Positions 55,207 to 64,000 of a DNA stretch of 64,000 nucleotides are shown in pieces. The position numbers and the translations under genes are program-made. Each line of letters opens with the position of its first letter. Within the stretch, counting starts at the first letter, position 1. Location: assembly GCA_009103225.1 (NCBI GenBank), contig RHPI01002615.1:17535-81534 (forward strand). Reading direction: 5' to 3'. The notes below the pieces were generated by a model that saw nothing but the letters and a program-made list of their open reading frames with translations, was not told the DNA's origin and did no database searches. This DNA is from Chlorokybus atmophyticus. Its lineage: Eukaryota > Streptophyta > Chlorokybophyceae > Chlorokybales > Chlorokybaceae.

Positions 55207-58200
55207 ATGGGAGTCTTTTGTCCGTATTGCCACACGCGCTTTGCCACACGCAGCTCGATCTACATGCACATTGTTAGCAGCAGGGTGTGCAAGCAAATCA
55301 AGCTGTATGTCGGCCAGTGTCCATTACAGTACGATGCGGGTCATGTTGAACCGGGGAGTTCGATCCAGGATGCGCATATGCTTGATGCTGAAGGATTCCT
55401 CCAGGAGACACACGCACAGCAGCAATAGAAGGAGGAGGAAGTGAACGAGGGCTTTTGATGTGTGCGTGTGCCTGAGAAACCTGTGGCACGCCAGCATGGA
55501 AGTGGAGGCGTCCCTTCGCACGCGTCGGAATCCAGGTGGTATGGCTCGGAGCATGCTTTTGCAATGGCATTCGTGCAATGCAACAACGGCCAAGGCCTGT
55601 CGGCCTCCGACATGGGGCGGATCATCAAGTGCATCCGAAATGCACATTTCCTAACGGAAGAGCTCCGATGGGAGACCGGTGTGCATGTGGCCAGCTACCT
55701 CCGGACCACAATTGCTTTCTCAGTCTGAAGTGTGTTCATGGTGTGCAGTGCATGTGCTTCAACCATCAGAGACATGTCACATATGCACATGCGAGTGTGC
55801 TGCAGTATTAAAAGTACGTGACGGCTGACCTGCGCAAGCCTGGAGACCCTGAGGACCAGGACATCAGCATTACATATATGCCGGCCAAGGTTTGTGAAAT
55901 GCAGTATCAAATGCAGTATCGATGCATAATCTATTCTGAGGCCAACATGTCTGTTAATGCTCTTGGTCGGAGCAGGTATGGCTCGCGCGGTTGTATGGCA
56001 ATCCACATGCCGCTAATGGCTTCAATCTCCAGTACAGTGGTGACGAGCACAGCTTTGGCCATCCTTCCACGCGCGATTGGTGAAAGGATGTGGAGGTGGA
56101 TTTGAGGGGAGAGGTGGGGGAAGCGTCCTACTTGGCGCTTGTCATTCTGTACAGTGACACGACCACGCTGGACTGCGCGGGCAGCTCTGGCTACCCTCTA
56201 ATGGCATCGCTTGCCAACTACAGTTGGGACATGTATGCTAGCAACACGGGGGTTGTTATGATAGCGCTTCTGCCGGTGGTTCACGCAGTGGCCGGGCATC
56301 CCACCTGGGCGCAGGGCAAGGAATCATTCTCAATTCGGAAACGTGAGATTTTTCATGACGCTTTGAATGTAATGTTAGGGGATGTGAAGCGGGCAAGCTG
56401 AGAAGGTCTGCAGCTTATCGACCCGAATGGCATCAAGCGTCGTGTGTTTCCCGCGCTTGCCAACTACATCAGCGACTTGCAGGTAGTGAGCATGCATGGT
56501 TGTAAACGGATGCAGCCTGCTGGCAAACAGTGCATGGAGGATGTTGTCAGTGGAGCATTTGAGTTTGTCGTGTGGCAGGAGACTGCCACACTCGCACGCA
56601 CTGTGTCGGGCAATTAAACACGACATCTTTGCGATGTTTGTCTCGTCACCAAATCAGATCTGTTAGAGATGGATGAGAACCGAGGCTTTCTGCACACCAG
56701 CAATACATCAGTTGCGGGCGGACCAGCATAGCGGTGTTAGGAATGCACGCTAGACAGCTAAGGCTTTTAAAGAGCAGCACTCCATGCATGTTAAGGAGGT
56801 AATGGTTAAATCACCGGCATTCGTGAGGATGAATGGCTTTCTGTGAAACCAGGCAATGTGGTTTGGCAACAGAATGCACTGTGGGGTTAGCGACAGTCGC
56901 GGGTGCCGGGAGTTGATTGCTACTCTCGTCTTGCCCCTGACGCAATGTATGTGCTGGGAGGCATCATTGACCACCTGCTTGCTGCTGTGTACGACGCTGC
57001 GAAGGAACGAATGCGTCCATTCACGAGACGGATTCTGCAGGCCAGGCACGTCTTTGGTGTTGCTGTTGTGTAGAACACAAAAGCCAATGACACGTGCTCA
57101 CAAGCAGATGTGCACACGCTGAATGCATGCAAGGCGACTCTACAGGTTTCGCACTTCAAGGCACCCACAAGCACAATAGATTTCTTCCTGTCCGACCACT
57201 CCTTTCAGGTGGTGGAGAAAGTGGCGGTGCTGCAGCTGCTGCCGGTCCCTGCAGACGGTTTGCTGCTCGACAGTAAGGGCAACAATTTCTTCACCATTGC
57301 TGCCGCATCGACGGCCCAGTGGAACAAAACATTGCTCAGGCGCATGAACACACAAGAGAAACCCTGACCACAGCCGACAACGAGCTGGCTGCCTTCAAAG
57401 CTGCAGTGTTGCATCCGCTATTGTCGTCATCTTCTGCACAGAAGTCAGGTTGGTAGATCGAGAAGAAGCATCAGCTCACTCATTTTGGGCCGGCAATTGT
57501 TAGCAGTGGACACCCAGATTGGTTCAGCGCCAACCGCATGGAGTAGATGCACGCCTAAAGTAAATATCAAACGGTGGGCGCGTGGTGGCAACAACCGGGA
57601 CTACCAGGCGTGTATCCTGAAGGCATGGAGCTGTGCGGAATATGTGAGAGAGGATGGCATGGTCGTGGATCCCGAGATGCGCTCGGTCATGACGCAGGCG
57701 CGGCAGCAGTGCTGTAATGTAATGGAGAAGACAGACAAGTTGCTACGGATGGATGTGCTGACAAAGAGGGAGTTCAGCCCGTATTGGAGCGGATCTGCGC
57801 GTAGTCGCCAAGTCGCCCTAAAGACTCCATTTGCCAACAAGCTGCCTGCCACCCTAAACAGCTGGTTGAGGAGGGAACAGCTGGAGTTGGCCGACAGGTG
57901 GCGTGCTGTTCGCGTGGTGAACGGAGGCGCAGCGGTGTACATGACATCAGGAGTCAGCATGGCGTGCGCAATTAGGATTTTCCATGGGCGGCCTTGGTTC
58001 TCTACACTTGAGTTGGAAGGTGATGAGGACGGTGTGAACATGACGTGTTGGGCTCAGGCACTCCTTTTTTTTTGCGCGTGGTGGTGTGGGGTGGTAGCGG
58101 CGAGCGCGTGTGGCAGGAGGTCGTGTTTGTCCGCTGGTACACGAAGCTGGATGTAACGAGCAACACAAAGTGCATCGCTCTGGAATGGGAAAAGCGTTGA

Positions 58201-58328
58201 GGGGGTCCACATCTCGATGTCGTGACTCTGAAGCAGGCATTGTCCAGCTGCTCCCCATGTTTAAGAAGGACAGCGCCCGTGTACAAGAAGGCAAGTATTG
58301 GGTGATCGTTCATTGCACTGCCACGTGA
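55207..58328 (+). mobile_element. Decayed Plavaka/KDZ-like DNA transposon
   Basis: About 3.1 kb of broken coding sequence in several frames that reads in order as a Plavaka-type transposase. Seen: an N-terminal Cys/His cluster (FCPYCHTRFATRSSIYMHI), SFGHPSTRDW, the catalytic-domain signature LALVILYSDTTTLD followed by GYPLMASLANY, DPNGIKRRVFPALANYI, then LAPDAMYVLGGIIDHLL at about 56925-56975 (the D-x-M-(H/Y) region), and a C-terminal part with FHGRPWFSTLELEG and EVVFVRWYTK. Frameshifts and in-frame stops (TGA at about 56075, TGA at 56399, TAA near 56615) show it is dead. Terminal inverted repeats were not found, so the ends are those of the coding remains. Family call rests on remembered motifs. 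Confidence 0.55.
55848..56293 (+). repeat. 446-bp internal transposon segment, copy 1
   Basis: Near-identical (about 95% by eye) to the reverse complement of 59164-59609, same length. Confidence 0.85.
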
Positions 58329-58531
58329 CACATGTACTTGTCTCACTACTTTGAGTTTGAAGCATATCAGTCAGTTAGGCATTGCTAATCGTATGCTAAG
58401 ACTTGTGCATGTGGACGTGTACAATACCGGGCAGCTGTTACTGCACAACTGTCACCACAATCGAATGTGCCATGCAACATTTATCAATTAGTCCGCCGTG
58501 TGGCATTAAGCATCAATACAGTGCACCACAC

Positions 58532-60198
58532 TCAAGCCTCATAGTTCCATGACACAGGAGGGTAGTCACAGCGCATATCCATTGTTTCAAGCATGAGACG
58601 CCCTATGCACTCCGCCATTGCTGGAGCAACTGCATTCGCTATGGTAACGGCCGTCATCCATGGCACTCCCAGCGCTGTTTGCCATGCAGCAATGCCGCCC
58701 CTGGTGCTTGGAAGGCCATAGACCGGGTACATTTGCTGTGGTGCGTTTGATGTCACGATGGTCTTCTTCGCGCTAGCGGACAGGTGCGGCAATAGCAGTC
58801 CAACCGCCTTGCCCGCGTGCGAGCAGCGTGCTGGTGGGGTAGCTACCACTGGCTGTGTCTCAAACAGACGGTGTTGGAAAGTTGATAGGCCAAACATCGT
58901 GCCACAAAGGGACAGATTGGGCCTGAGTAAGGAAGCTGCTCCTGGCACATTCTCAATCACAAACTTGACCTGGCTTGCAAGCAGCAGACGTCGGACGAGC
59001 GGTATCATATCCTCGTGTCTCCAGGATGTGCCATGTGCCGCCCGTTGAGGTGCTGGGATAGCACCTGAATAGGCCTGGCTTAGTGGACAAGCCCATATGA
59101 GCTCGTACGCGCTCAGCTCTCTTGCACTCAGGGTGCATACATCGCGGTGTATGAAGGGCAGCGGGCCACTGCGTGAACCACCGGCAGAAGCGCTATCATA
59201 ACAACCCCCGTGTTGCTAGCATACATGTCCCAACTGTAGTTGGCAAGCGATGCCATTAGAGGGTAGCCAGAACTGCCTGCGCTGTCCAGCGTGGTCGTGT
59301 CACTGTACAGAATGGCAAGCGCCAAGTAGGACGCTTCCCCCACCTCTCTCCTCAAATCCACCTGCACATCCTTTCATCAATCGCGCGTGGAAGGATGGTC
59401 AAAGCTGTGCTCGTCACCACTGTACTGGAGATTGAAGCTATTAGCGGCATGTATATTGCCATACAACCGCGCGAGCCATACCTGCTCCGACCAAGAGCAT
59501 TAACAGACATGTTGGCCTCAGAATAGATACTGCATCGATACTGCATTTGATACTGCATTTCGCAAATCTTGGTCGGCATATATGTAACGCTAATGTCCTG
59601 ATCCTCAGGTGCTATCCCGAGGAGGGACTTATGTCCATCCCGGTCACGTCAAAGCCGGGTGATATAGACCGACACTGGCATCGCCACCGCCGCAGAATAG
59701 GTCAAGTGCCTTTGGTCTGCGTGTGCGTCCAAGCTTGTTGTCAAATGGCGTGTATGTGGTCAAGGCTGGCCGTGATGCTGGCCAGGGACTAACAATAATG
59801 CCGTCCGGGCTTATTTTGCGACTGACGTTCTCCCCTCCGGCGCGCAGAACACAGCGTGCCCCGTCAACTGATGTGTATGCGAATACGTTGTGCCCTTTGA
59901 AGTTGATGGTTTGTGGTCGATCACAATCATCGAATACTATACGATGCTGCCCTGCAAAGACATTTTCCATTGCACCATGCATATATGATCAGTCCTCAAT
60001 CTCGCACGCCATGAAGCGATGCTGACGTGACACTTGCTTGAATGATTCCACAACGCCCGCATACCATTCCCCATCCAGCGGCCAATGCACCATGACACTC
60101 ACACCGATCAGCTGCTCGCATCCCAACTTAACTGCGTTCCGCAGCCGATGCAGTGCGCTGTCCAACGGTCGATGGTCTGCCTCCTCTACAGCGACCAA
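58532..60198 (-). pseudogene. Relic of a phage-type cytosine-5 DNA methyltransferase with Tudor-like module
   Basis: Read on the minus strand from 60198: a Tudor/Agenet-like stretch (MVHWPLDGEWYAGVVESF, then QHRIVFDDCDRPQTINF in another frame), motif I (ALDLFCGGGDASVGL, about 59709-59668), GFDVTGMDI one frame over, then a 446-bp foreign insert, then RDVCTLSARELSAYELIWA, motif IV region ACPLSQAYSG, motif VI FVIENVPGA, LSLCGTMFGL and QHRLFE, and a C-terminal VPWMTAVTIANAVAPA. The order and the C-terminus match bacteriophage/bacterial Dcm-like enzymes rather than plant MET1, CMT or DRM. In motif IV the usual PPCQ is PLSQ, so the catalytic Cys is a Ser (codon 59078-59080). At least two frameshifts plus the insertion break the gene. 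It runs towards the Plavaka-like remains, ending 200 bp from them. Confidence 0.75.
59164..59609 (-). mobile_element. 446-bp transposon fragment inserted in the methyltransferase relic
   Basis: Inverted copy of 55848-56293, carrying the LYSDTTTLD region. It splits the methyltransferase between motif I and motif IV. No terminal repeats belong to it, so it looks like copied filler DNA rather than a self-mobilised element. Confidence 0.85.
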
Positions 60199-60304
60199 GG
60201 GATGGAATTGCCCACGCCTACACCGTGGAAGACTGCTCTAAATGCGACAACAGCTTGAACATGCATGACACTAGCATGCGCCCAACATAACATGCAGTGA
60301 TACG

Positions 60305-60773
60305 TGTTGAGATTCGGACACTACTGACCATGCATGGAGTTGGTACAAGCACAAGTACACACACTCTACCAGAGCATACACACAAGGCTGATCCAAAAGG
60401 CTTTCTAAGAATTACAACAAAGTCATACCGCGGGCTTTTATACCCGCCAGTTCTGCACCTGTCTACTCTAGAAGCCACCACGACTTTTACACTCAACCGA
60501 TTCCTGCGCTCTAAGTTGTACCACGTAGCTACTTTCAAGAGCTTTCCAACAAGCTATGACACGCGCCATACGATGACGTAACCACCGAGCTACAACGTTT
60601 CTTCTACAGCGCCTGGAAGTCTCCAGACTCCGGACTCGACTCCGCGCCTGGAACCTTCTCGACTGAAGTCCTCGCCTGGACCTTTCTCGACTGGAACCTT
60701 CTCGCGCCTGAATCTTCTCGCGGCTATTCTTATCCACAGGGCAAGCTGACCGGATACAAGAATATCCTCAACA
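60305..60773 (-). repeat. 3' LTR of the copia-type element
   Basis: 469 bp, termini TGTTGAG and CTCAACA are perfectly inverted. Confidence 0.92.
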
Positions 60774-60827
60774 CTCCCACGCGGGCAGCTTGGCCTTTAA
60801 CACCTTCGATGCCAACTCCTTGCGTAC

Positions 60828-61382
60828 TCATGCGCGACGAACTCCCACGCCATCTTTTGCTCTTCCAACCATCTTGAAGACACTTCCCGCACCTCTGATG
60901 AGCACCTCCTTGAAGCTCTTCACTTGCACACCCTTATTGCAACTCTCATGGTCATTTGCATGTGCTCCCACGTGCTCACTCTCGGCAACGTCCTGCACAC
61001 CACCACCACCATGCTTCTCCTTGTTGTCCTTGCTGATGCCAACGCCTCTTTTGGCTCCCACGGGCTCCGGAACTGCACCTTCAGCCTTCTTGACACCACC
61101 AGCAACCTCCACACGTGGAATCACTCCACCACTCGCATGTGACACGCTATTCGTCACCTTCTCTTGAGCTCCCGCTCCCTTATGAGTAACAGGCTCGACC
61201 TTGGCCTTCTTCTTCATCTTCTTCACAACCGGTGCTGACTTGGACACCTCCACCTTGGTCTTCTTGTGCATGTCCGCACCCTTGACCTCCTTAATGATGT
61301 AGAGCCCTCCAACATTGATGCCAACCAACTCTGTGACACTACGCAGCACTACCCTTCCTATGTCCCCATTAAACACTGTCAC
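60828..61382 (-). CDS. Frame-shifted Lys-rich tail of the copia-type element
   Basis: About 184 codons open without an ATG, in a different frame from Gag-protease. It begins like the pre-integrase region (VTVFNGDIGRVVLRS, GGLYIIKEVKG) and then becomes a low-complexity Lys/Val/Gly-rich sequence (KKTKVEVSKSAPVVKKMKKKAK) that matches no pol domain I know. It might be made by frameshifting from gag, or be untranslated. Confidence 0.45.
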   Translation of the reverse strand: MTVFNGDIGRVVLRSVTELVGINVGGLYIIKEVKGADMHKKTKVEVSKSAPVVKKMKKKAKVEPVTHKGAGAQEKVTNSVSHASGGVIPRVEVAGGVKKAEGAVPEPVGAKRGVGISKDNKEKHGGGGVQDVAESEHVGAHANDHESCNKGVQVKSFKEVLIRGAGSVFKMVGRAKDGVGVRRA

Positions 61383-62515
61383 AGCACCAACTCTCTCGCC
61401 GCGATGCGCACAGAGAATAGGCTAACCTCTAGCCCTGGGACATACAAAACCTCTCTCAACAACACTTGCCTCGTCCTTCCTCCAACCTGGGACAGGATTT
61501 TGACTTCTCCTACACCAACCGCGAACACCTCCGTCTTGCCGAACTTCACCATCATAGGTTTCTCCAAGACCTTGTACTTCGCCAGCTTCTCACGATCACC
61601 CGTCATATGCCTCGTGCAACCCGAGTCCAGCACCCAACCAGCTGCCTCACCATCCGTTGTTGCATGAAAGGCAATACGCGTTTCTCGAACACGTCCCGTC
61701 ATGGCATGATGCTTCTCTCCACCACGCTCCTCTTCGTGCTGCTTTCTCATCGAGCAATGCACTCTGATGTGGCCCTTCTTCCCGCAATAGTAGCAGACCC
61801 TGTCACTCCTTGACGCTCCTCTACCACCACCACTAGAACCGCCACCATCACCACTGAAACGCCCATACCCATGCTGAAAACGATCAGTACCTCTTCCTAA
61901 AGTCGCTGAGAAAGCCAACGCCTCTGGGCCTTCCTCATGCTTCTTCGCCAGCCTCGACTCCACCTGCAGCAATCTTGGAACCACCTCGTCCACCGTGGGT
62001 TCTGCCTCTAAGCCCTCTAAGACCGTGATCACCGTGTCATAGTCTTCAGGCAACCCGGACAGTACTTGCCACACCAACTCGGCCTCCTTCACCTCATAGC
62101 CAACGCCTTGAAGGTCCTTCTGCAACTCTCGTGCACGCGACACATACTTGGTAATAGGCTCCGCTGCTCCTTGCTTCTTCAACCCAGCGAGCTCTCTCTT
62201 CAGCCGCACCTTCCTCGCGCTATTCTTTGCCTTGAAGTGCGATGCCAACTTCTCCCAAGCTTCTCGTGCAGTCTTGCAGCCATCCACCAACACCAAGTGA
62301 CGATCCTTTACGTTGAGACCGATTAGGGCAAGCGCTCTCCCACTCTGCTGCTTGAACACCGAACTCTGCCTTGTAGACATAGGGTCAGCCTCCTCCGGGT
62401 CCACCCACTCCCACAAGTCTTTGTGTACCAGCAACATCTTCATGCGCACGCTCCATGTGTTGTAGTTGTCCACGTCCAGAGGCTCCACGGTCACCTTGTC
62501 GTAGTTGGTTGCCAT
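61379..62515 (-). CDS. Copia-type Gag with CCHC zinc knuckle and aspartic protease
   Basis: Single open frame of 378 aa. Seen: an N-terminal Gag domain (LDVDNYNTWSVRMKMLLVH, then the UBN2-type YVSRARELQKDL and LSGLPEDYDTVITVLEG), a Gly/Ser/Arg-rich hinge, one zinc knuckle CYYCGKKGHIRVHC, and the retroviral-type protease active site WVLDSGCTRHMTG followed by LREVLYVPGLEVSLFSV. The ATG at 62515 opens the canonical MATNYDKVTVEPLD start; the preceding open codons lack an ATG. It stops at 61379, just where the pre-integrase region should start. Intact frame suggests recent activity or selection. Produces particles and self-cleavage in full elements; here polymerase would have to come from another copy. 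Confidence 0.9.
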   Translation of the reverse strand: MATNYDKVTVEPLDVDNYNTWSVRMKMLLVHKDLWEWVDPEEADPMSTRQSSVFKQQSGRALALIGLNVKDRHLVLVDGCKTAREAWEKLASHFKAKNSARKVRLKRELAGLKKQGAAEPITKYVSRARELQKDLQGVGYEVKEAELVWQVLSGLPEDYDTVITVLEGLEAEPTVDEVVPRLLQVESRLAKKHEEGPEALAFSATLGRGTDRFQHGYGRFSGDGGGSSGGGRGASRSDRVCYYCGKKGHIRVHCSMRKQHEEERGGEKHHAMTGRVRETRIAFHATTDGEAAGWVLDSGCTRHMTGDREKLAKYKVLEKPMMVKFGKTEVFAVGVGEVKILSQVGGRTRQVLLREVLYVPGLEVSLFSVRIAARELVL

Positions 62516-62613
62516 CTTCCAGGATTCACCCAACCTCACAAGACTTAGCTAGAACTCCTTGCCTAGCCTACTGCCGTTATCACGCCTCTAGACACTTGCT
62601 AGACCAGCGTAGT

Positions 62614-62627
62614 GTGGGCCCATAACC
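62614..62627 (-). promoter_or_regulatory. Primer-binding site complementary to initiator tRNA-Met anticodon arm
   Basis: Directly after the 5' LTR the minus strand reads GGTTATGGGCCCAC. Its complement GTGGGCCCATAACC matches the anticodon stem-loop of plant initiator tRNA-Met as I remember it, not its 3' end. Drosophila copia uses such a half-tRNA primer. Confidence 0.7.
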
Positions 62628-63096
62628 TGTTGAGATTCGGACACTACTGACCATGCATGGAGTTGGTACAAGCACAAGTACACACACTCTACCAGAGCAT
62701 ACACACAAGGCTGATCCAAAAGGCTTCTTAAGGATTACAACAAAGTCATACCGCGGGCTTTTATACCCGCCAGTTCTGCACCTGTCTAGTCTAGAAGCTA
62801 CCACGACTTCTACACTCAACCGATTCCTGCGCTCTAAGTTGTACCACGTAGCTACTTTCAAGAGCTTTCCAACAAGCTATAACACGCGCCATACGATGAC
62901 GTAACCACCGAGCTACAACGTTTCTTCTACAGCGCCTGGAAGTCTCCAGACTCCGGACTCGACTCCGCGCCTGGAACCTTCTCGACTGAAGTCCTCGCCT
63001 GGACCTTTCTCGACTGGAACCTTCTCGCGCCTGAATCTTCTCGCGGCTATTCTTATCCACAGGGCAAGCTGACCGGATTCAAGAATATCCTTAACA
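62628..63096 (-). repeat. 5' LTR of the copia-type element
   Basis: 469 bp; about ten differences from the other LTR. Ends TTAACA on the + strand where the other has TCAACA. Confidence 0.92.
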
Positions 63097-63450
63097 ATAC
63101 GTCGCGGTCCACTCTGCCGAATTACCTCCAGCATCCACCACATGTCTATTAACCACATGTCCCGGTGTTGTCCATGTGAAGAAGCGCATGGGTTCCCCTC
63201 GCCACTTGAAGCATGAGCGCGAGCACGATTCGCACACGCACTGCACGCAATGAAAAAACTCGGGTTCCTTGCACAGCACTTGGCCGAGGTGGCAGCCAAA
63301 CACGTCGACATTGTGTGTGGTGTGATGCCAGCAAGCAGTACTAAAATCGTGGCACACTGTTTGCACTCGCTGGCATTCGGTCAAGTGTGCTCGCATTTGC
63401 TGCCTACGACCATTGGCACATACGTACGCATTGCATTGTGGGCACACCAA
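63097..63450 (-). pseudogene. Cys/His-rich open segment, possibly the 5' part of the methyltransferase relic
   Basis: Minus strand, directly upstream of the copia insertion. Contains CPQCNAYVC, CHLGQVLCKEPEFFHC and CVCESCSRSC, a spacing suggestive of zinc-binding modules such as PHD/ADD or RING. The copia element interrupts its frame. No ATG-to-stop gene can be supported, and the family is not recognised. Confidence 0.4.
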
Positions 63451-64000
63451 GCATGGTCTCTAGGTGAGGAGGATTCAACTGCTGCCGCCGACATCATGCA
63501 AAATAGGAATCGGCACGGCTGCCCATAAACTGAGCGAGAAATTAGGGTATGGGCATCAATTTAGGGTTGCCAGCTTACAAACCCTAAATGGGTCACACTT
63601 CAAGTGAAGCACGATTGTACCATGGACGCTATTGCAGTACTATGCATGATACTACATCAACATGAATGGTACTCCCTCTGCTAATAGTACTACAGTACAA
63701 GGATACCCGCATACTACCATAATCGAGAGTAATACTGTGCTGTCATTCCATAAAACCCAGAGCGCTGTCCGAGTTTGTTGCTGTCAACCACACTCTGAAC
63801 CAGCGAGGTATGCAAGCCATGCACTGACTCATGCGTCGGGCAGTCATCATACACATGTACAGCCAATGCTTCTGCCAACAGCAGATCTCGGGTGCACCAT
63901 GCACCATGTTGCAACTATACATGTACCTACGTGGTTCACAGGAAGCCAACACAAAATTACATGACATGCAAAATTGTCATCAAGGCGGGGGCCAAATCAC
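63451..64000. other. Right-end spacer
   Basis: No supported gene. TTAGGG/CCCTAA boxes in both orientations occur at about 63543-63593, followed by short GGTAC/AGTACT words. Confidence 0.5.

Larger units (their letters stand above)
60305..63096 (-). mobile_element. Ty1/copia-type LTR retrotransposon, gag-protease only
   Basis: 2792 bp. Two 469-bp LTRs (60305-60773 and 62628-63096), about 98% identical by eye, start TGTT and end AACA. ATACG flanks the element on both sides (60300-60304 and 63097-63101), a 5-bp target duplication, so the element is complete. It reads on the minus strand: gag and protease (62515-61379), then a short frame-shifted Lys-rich tail (to 60828). Integrase, reverse transcriptase and RNase H are absent from the 1854-bp interior. 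It is therefore non-autonomous, and young given the LTR similarity. Confidence 0.92.

Noticed and set aside
56920-57030. Histone H2A-fold resemblance (YSRLAP...YVLGGIIDHLLAAVYDAA)
   Set aside because: The spacing superficially matches the H2A centre, but flanks do not, and the segment fits better as the PDxM(H/Y)xLxxGI region expected at this place in a KDZ/Plavaka transposase.
1-64000. Search for CRISPR arrays, rRNA and canonical tRNA genes
   Set aside because: No regularly spaced repeats and no cloverleaf with proper A and B boxes were recognised by eye; absence by eye is not proof.

Overview
The window is eukaryotic nuclear DNA. Every gene found is split by short GT-AG introns, and coding exons are GC-rich while introns and spacers are full of TG/CA/CG dinucleotide runs. 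The gene set points to a green plant lineage that still makes flagella, most likely a streptophyte green alga, although an early land plant or another green alga cannot be excluded. Plant-type genes include a serine acetyltransferase, a calcium-dependent protein kinase (CDPK), a RUNKEL-type Fused/ULK4 kinase, a C53 protein with plant-style shuffled AIM motifs, and a mu-type adaptor reminiscent of the TPLATE/TSET complex. Telo-box motifs (TTAGGGTT) lie in front of several start codons. Flagellar genes include DRC9/IQCG and NME7. All exon structures were worked out by hand from splice sites and reading phase; no transcript data were available.

Layout. 1-27.4 kb is gene-dense: serine acetyltransferase (2696-4544, +), a mitochondrial-type glycine-rich RRM protein (7172-8186, +), DRC9/IQCG (8753-10749, -), CDPK (11583-15181, +), RUNKEL/ULK4-like kinase (16453-22118, -), C53/CDK5RAP3 (22379-25145, +, sharing a 260-bp divergent promoter with the kinase) and an unrecognised single-pass membrane protein (25776-27429, -). 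27.4-31.5 kb is gene-poor and holds a complete 485-bp TRIM-like retroelement (30822-31306). 31.6-36.8 kb is a long adaptor gene, followed by a 162-bp MITE-like element (36866-37027). 37-39.7 kb is repeat-rich spacer. 39.8-51.3 kb holds an unrecognised plastid-type protein (39835-40925, +), a TM9SF nonaspanin (42335-45004, -), NME7 (45525-48101, +) and a leucine-carboxyl-methyltransferase-family enzyme (48961-51326, -). 51.3-53.9 kb is AT-rich and repetitive. A small orphan gene follows at 53897-54685 (-).

55.2-63.5 kb is a nest of mobile DNA. It contains a decayed Plavaka/KDZ-like DNA transposon (55207-58328, +). Facing it is the relic of a phage-type cytosine-5 DNA methyltransferase with a Tudor-like module (58532-60198, -). 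The relic is interrupted by a 446-bp inverted copy of an internal piece of the transposon, and an apparently complete but pol-less Ty1/copia-type element (60305-63096) with 469-bp LTRs and a 5-bp target duplication lies immediately upstream of it.

Functionally the host genes are mostly independent housekeeping or signalling genes: cysteine synthesis, RNA binding, calcium signalling, UFMylation/ER-phagy, endocytic sorting and endomembrane transport. Two genes (DRC9, NME7), and possibly the ULK4/RUNKEL homologue, belong to the cilium or microtubule machinery. The most unusual part is the methyltransferase/transposon nest at the right end.
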